From assembly GCA_018819005.1 (NCBI GenBank), contig JAHJQU010000034.1, forward strand, positions 1 to 7,647: 7,647 nucleotides of DNA, read 5' to 3'. Source of the DNA: Pseudomonadota bacterium (GTDB lineage Bacteria > Desulfobacterota > Desulfobacteria > Desulfobacterales > RPRI01). The notes below the pieces were generated by a model. The model was not told the origin of the DNA. It was given only the letters and a program-made list of their open reading frames with translations, and did not search any database. Made by a program: the position numbers and the translations under genes. Numbering within the stretch: position 1 is the first letter of the stretch; each line of letters opens with the position of its first letter. This document shows positions 5,969 through 7,647 of the stretch, piece by piece.

Positions 5969-6976
5969 ATGGATATCAAAAAAAGACTTTATTATATTCT
6001 TTTAGTAATTTTCCTTGTGGTACTTGCCGGAAGCAGTGGCTATTATCTTCTTTTCGGCGGCAAGCCGAAATACATGGATTGCCTGTACATGACTGTTATT
6101 TCCCTGACGAGTGTCGGATACGGCGAAACCCTGGAAGTAACCGGAAATGTCCCCGCACAAATTTTCACCATGCTGCTTATTACCGTAGGAATGGGTATTA
6201 TTCTTTACGGAATAAGTACGCTGACCGCGATAATAATTGAAGGCGAACTCACAGGTATTTTGAGGAAAAACAAGATGGAAAAACAAATAAAAAAATTGAG
6301 TAATCACTATATAGTTTGCGGCGGAGGTGAAACCGGGCGTCATGTTGTTTCTGAACTTATGAAAAATAAGGAAAAGGTGGTTTTAATTGAGCATCTTGAC
6401 GACAATATCGAAAAAAGCAGGCATATTGAGGGACTCCTATATATAAAGGGCGATGCTACAGATGATCATAATCTGATAACGGCTGGAATCGATAAGGCTG
6501 CCGGCATTGTCATATGCCTTCCTTCTGATAAGGATACTCTTTATGTAACCATGACGGCAAGGATGATGAACGGCAAAATGCGTATTATAAGCAGGATGGT
6601 TGATCAGGCTCTTCAACCCAAGCTTAAAAAAGCCGGTGCAGACAGCACGGTTTCCCCGAATTTTATTGGCGGTCTTCGTATGGCTTCCGAAATGCTGCGT
6701 CCGACTGTTGTGGATTTTCTTGACAGCATGCTTCGGAGCAGCCAGGGGCATATCCGTATAGGCCAGCTTAATGTTAAAAAAAATTCCAAGGCAATAGGTA
6801 AAAAGATAAGCGACCTGGAATTAACAGACAAATTCAATCTCGTTGTCCTGGGTTCCAGGTATCAGGACAGGGAAATACATTTTAATCCTCCTCCTTCAAC
6901 GGTTATTACTGAAGATCTGACCATCATTATAATGGGAGATGTTGAAAATATAGCAAGAGCAAAAGAGGTCTTCTAA
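5969..6976 (+). CDS. Potassium channel with RCK (TrkA-N/TrkA-C) gating domains
   Basis: This 335-residue membrane protein has the two-helix channel plus RCK layout of MthK and GsuK and should pass K+ as a tetramer gated by a ring of RCK domains. TM1 spans about residues 7-29, the pore helix about 36-47, the selectivity filter is TSVGYGE (47-53), and TM2 spans about 62-90. After a basic linker, an RCK-N Rossmann domain begins at HYIVCGGGETGRHV (113-126), with a GxGxxG-like nucleotide loop and an acidic end of strand 2 (IEHLDD, 140-145). The RCK-C domain covers about 258-335. Residues matching the MthK Ca2+ site (D184, E210, E212) appear replaced, so another ligand such as a nucleotide or other ion is more likely. 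The start is fixed because an in-frame TAA immediately precedes the ATG; its ribosome site is poor. The gene diverges from rdgB and ends 4 bases inside the convergent methyltransferase gene. It could instead be annotated as a TrkA-domain ion channel; the physiological role is unknown. Confidence 0.93.
   Translation: MDIKKRLYYILLVIFLVVLAGSSGYYLLFGGKPKYMDCLYMTVISLTSVGYGETLEVTGNVPAQIFTMLLITVGMGIILYGISTLTAIIIEGELTGILRKNKMEKQIKKLSNHYIVCGGGETGRHVVSELMKNKEKVVLIEHLDDNIEKSRHIEGLLYIKGDATDDHNLITAGIDKAAGIVICLPSDKDTLYVTMTARMMNGKMRIISRMVDQALQPKLKKAGADSTVSPNFIGGLRMASEMLRPTVVDFLDSMLRSSQGHIRIGQLNVKKNSKAIGKKISDLELTDKFNLVVLGSRYQDREIHFNPPPSTVITEDLTIIIMGDVENIARAKEVF
6262..6277 (+). promoter_or_regulatory. Possible internal ribosome site and start for a free RCK subunit
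   Basis: Inside the channel gene, GAGGA (6262-6266) stands 8 bases before an in-frame ATG (6275-6277, Met103), just after TM2 and before the RCK domain. In MthK an internal start at Met107, the equivalent place, yields the soluble RCK subunit that completes the octameric gating ring. The internal site looks better than the one before the main ATG. The bases also encode the Arg-Lys linker, so the match could be chance. Confidence 0.35.
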
Positions 6977-7647
6977 ATTCTTTTAAAAACAAGGCCGGCC
7001 CAGTCCTTCTCTTTTTCCTCCCGCAGGCAAATGAAATGCTCCTTTGAATAAAACCTGGACAGTTCATTCGCTTCAGAAACTTTTATACCTGAAAAAACGA
7101 GCATGGAATCTTTACCGGTCAGTCCAATCATCACCGGATACAAGCCTATTAATGTCGGATAGCGGAGATTTGCGGTAACAATTGAAAACTTCCCTTCAAT
7201 TTTTTCAACCGGCATATCCGATATTTCAACCCGATTACCGAGTCCGTTAATTTGAGCATTTTCCATTGATTCTTTTCTGGCGCATGAATCGGTATCAATC
7301 CCCATTGCCTTTTTGACACCAAACAGCAGGCAGGCAATTGCCAGGACACCGCTTCCTGTCCCGATATCAAGAGCTGAACTGCCGCTTCCGTTTATTAATT
7401 CTCCGTTTTCATAAAAAACCTGTTCAATTCCGCGAAGAGCAAGCCTTGTTGTTGGGTGATCACCACTTCCAAAAGATACTCCATGCCGCATCTTTATTAC
7501 TACATCGCCAGGATCGCTCGCAAAACTCATTCCGTAAGGCACAAGCACTATACGCTCCGACACACGCACGGGCTTTTCAAAAGACTTTTCTATAAAAGAG
7601 CATCCGTGCCTGTATGTATATGTCAATTCTCCTGCGGCTATCAGATC
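6973..7647 (-). CDS. PrmA-like (ribosomal protein L11 type) methyltransferase, N-terminus cut by window edge
   Basis: The frame is open from the right edge (base 7647) to a TAG at 6975-6973, giving 224 residues of the C-terminal part of a SAM-dependent methyltransferase. PrmA methylates ribosomal protein L11 and is usually about 290-300 residues, so some 70 residues should lie outside. PrmA-like features are PVRVSERIVLVP (26-37 of the visible part), HGVSFGSGDHPTTRLAL (55-71), the SAM-binding motif ALDIGTGSGVLAIA (92-105), GIDTD (116-120), TANLRYPTL (158-166) and a closing WAGLVFKRI. The usual ANIL after motif IV reads ANLRYP here, and FGTGxH reads FGSGDH, so it may be a paralogue with another target. 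A TTG at 7626-7624 could be taken as a start, but the frame continues upstream and GGAG is just 2 bases before it, so I treat the gene as partial. It converges on the channel gene, overlapping it by 4 bases. Confidence 0.8.
   Translation of the reverse strand, partial: DLIAAGELTYTYRHGCSFIEKSFEKPVRVSERIVLVPYGMSFASDPGDVVIKMRHGVSFGSGDHPTTRLALRGIEQVFYENGELINGSGSSALDIGTGSGVLAIACLLFGVKKAMGIDTDSCARKESMENAQINGLGNRVEISDMPVEKIEGKFSIVTANLRYPTLIGLYPVMIGLTGKDSMLVFSGIKVSEANELSRFYSKEHFICLREEKEKDWAGLVFKRI

Noticed and set aside
6002..6343. Minus-strand reading frame of 113 codons opposite the channel gene
   Set aside because: It is antisense to a clearly recognised pore and RCK region, with no motif or ribosome site.

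Overview
The window reads as a chromosomal segment of a Gram-negative, probably anaerobic bacterium of the Desulfobacterota (former Deltaproteobacteria). The evidence is a large protein of the DUF6178 type, which as far as I recall is largely confined to that group; an AmpG-type muropeptide permease, which implies a Gram-negative envelope; and a paired inverted repeat built on GTCATTCCCGCGAAAGCGGG, a kind common in proteobacterial genomes. Base composition is moderate, with AT-rich spacers. The taxonomic placement is inference; there is no rRNA or other phylogenetic marker here.

Layout. From the right side of the minus-strand block, a near-consensus promoter (5764-5792) drives rdgB (XTP/dITP pyrophosphatase, 5025-5702), then a divergent GTP-type PEP carboxykinase (3034-5013), then ampG (1763-3028). 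Gaps are 11 and 5 bases, so this is very likely one transcript. After ampG comes a 198-base spacer with its own strong minus-strand promoter (1731-1759) and a pair of inverted hairpin repeats (1627-1695). Next is the DUF6178 gene, which starts at 1564 and runs off the left edge of the window. Diverging from rdgB, an extended -10 promoter (5894-5902) precedes a plus-strand potassium channel gene with one pore and a fused RCK domain (5969-6976). That gene meets, tail to tail with a 4-base overlap of stop codons, a minus-strand PrmA-like methyltransferase (6973-7647) whose 5' end lies beyond the right edge.

How the genes relate. The rdgB-pck-ampG operon groups nucleotide-pool cleaning, gluconeogenesis and cell-wall recycling, a housekeeping mix with no obvious shared pathway. 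The channel stands alone and would be a ligand-gated K+ channel of the MthK/GsuK architecture. I see no mobile element, tRNA, rRNA, CRISPR array or defence cluster, and no clear new multi-gene system.

The most interesting details are the hairpin pair, whose two copies differ only by compensatory base-pair changes and which sits in the predicted leader of the DUF6178 gene; a possible internal translation start in the channel gene at the position where MthK makes its free RCK subunit; and the unusual active-site surroundings of the PEP carboxykinase.
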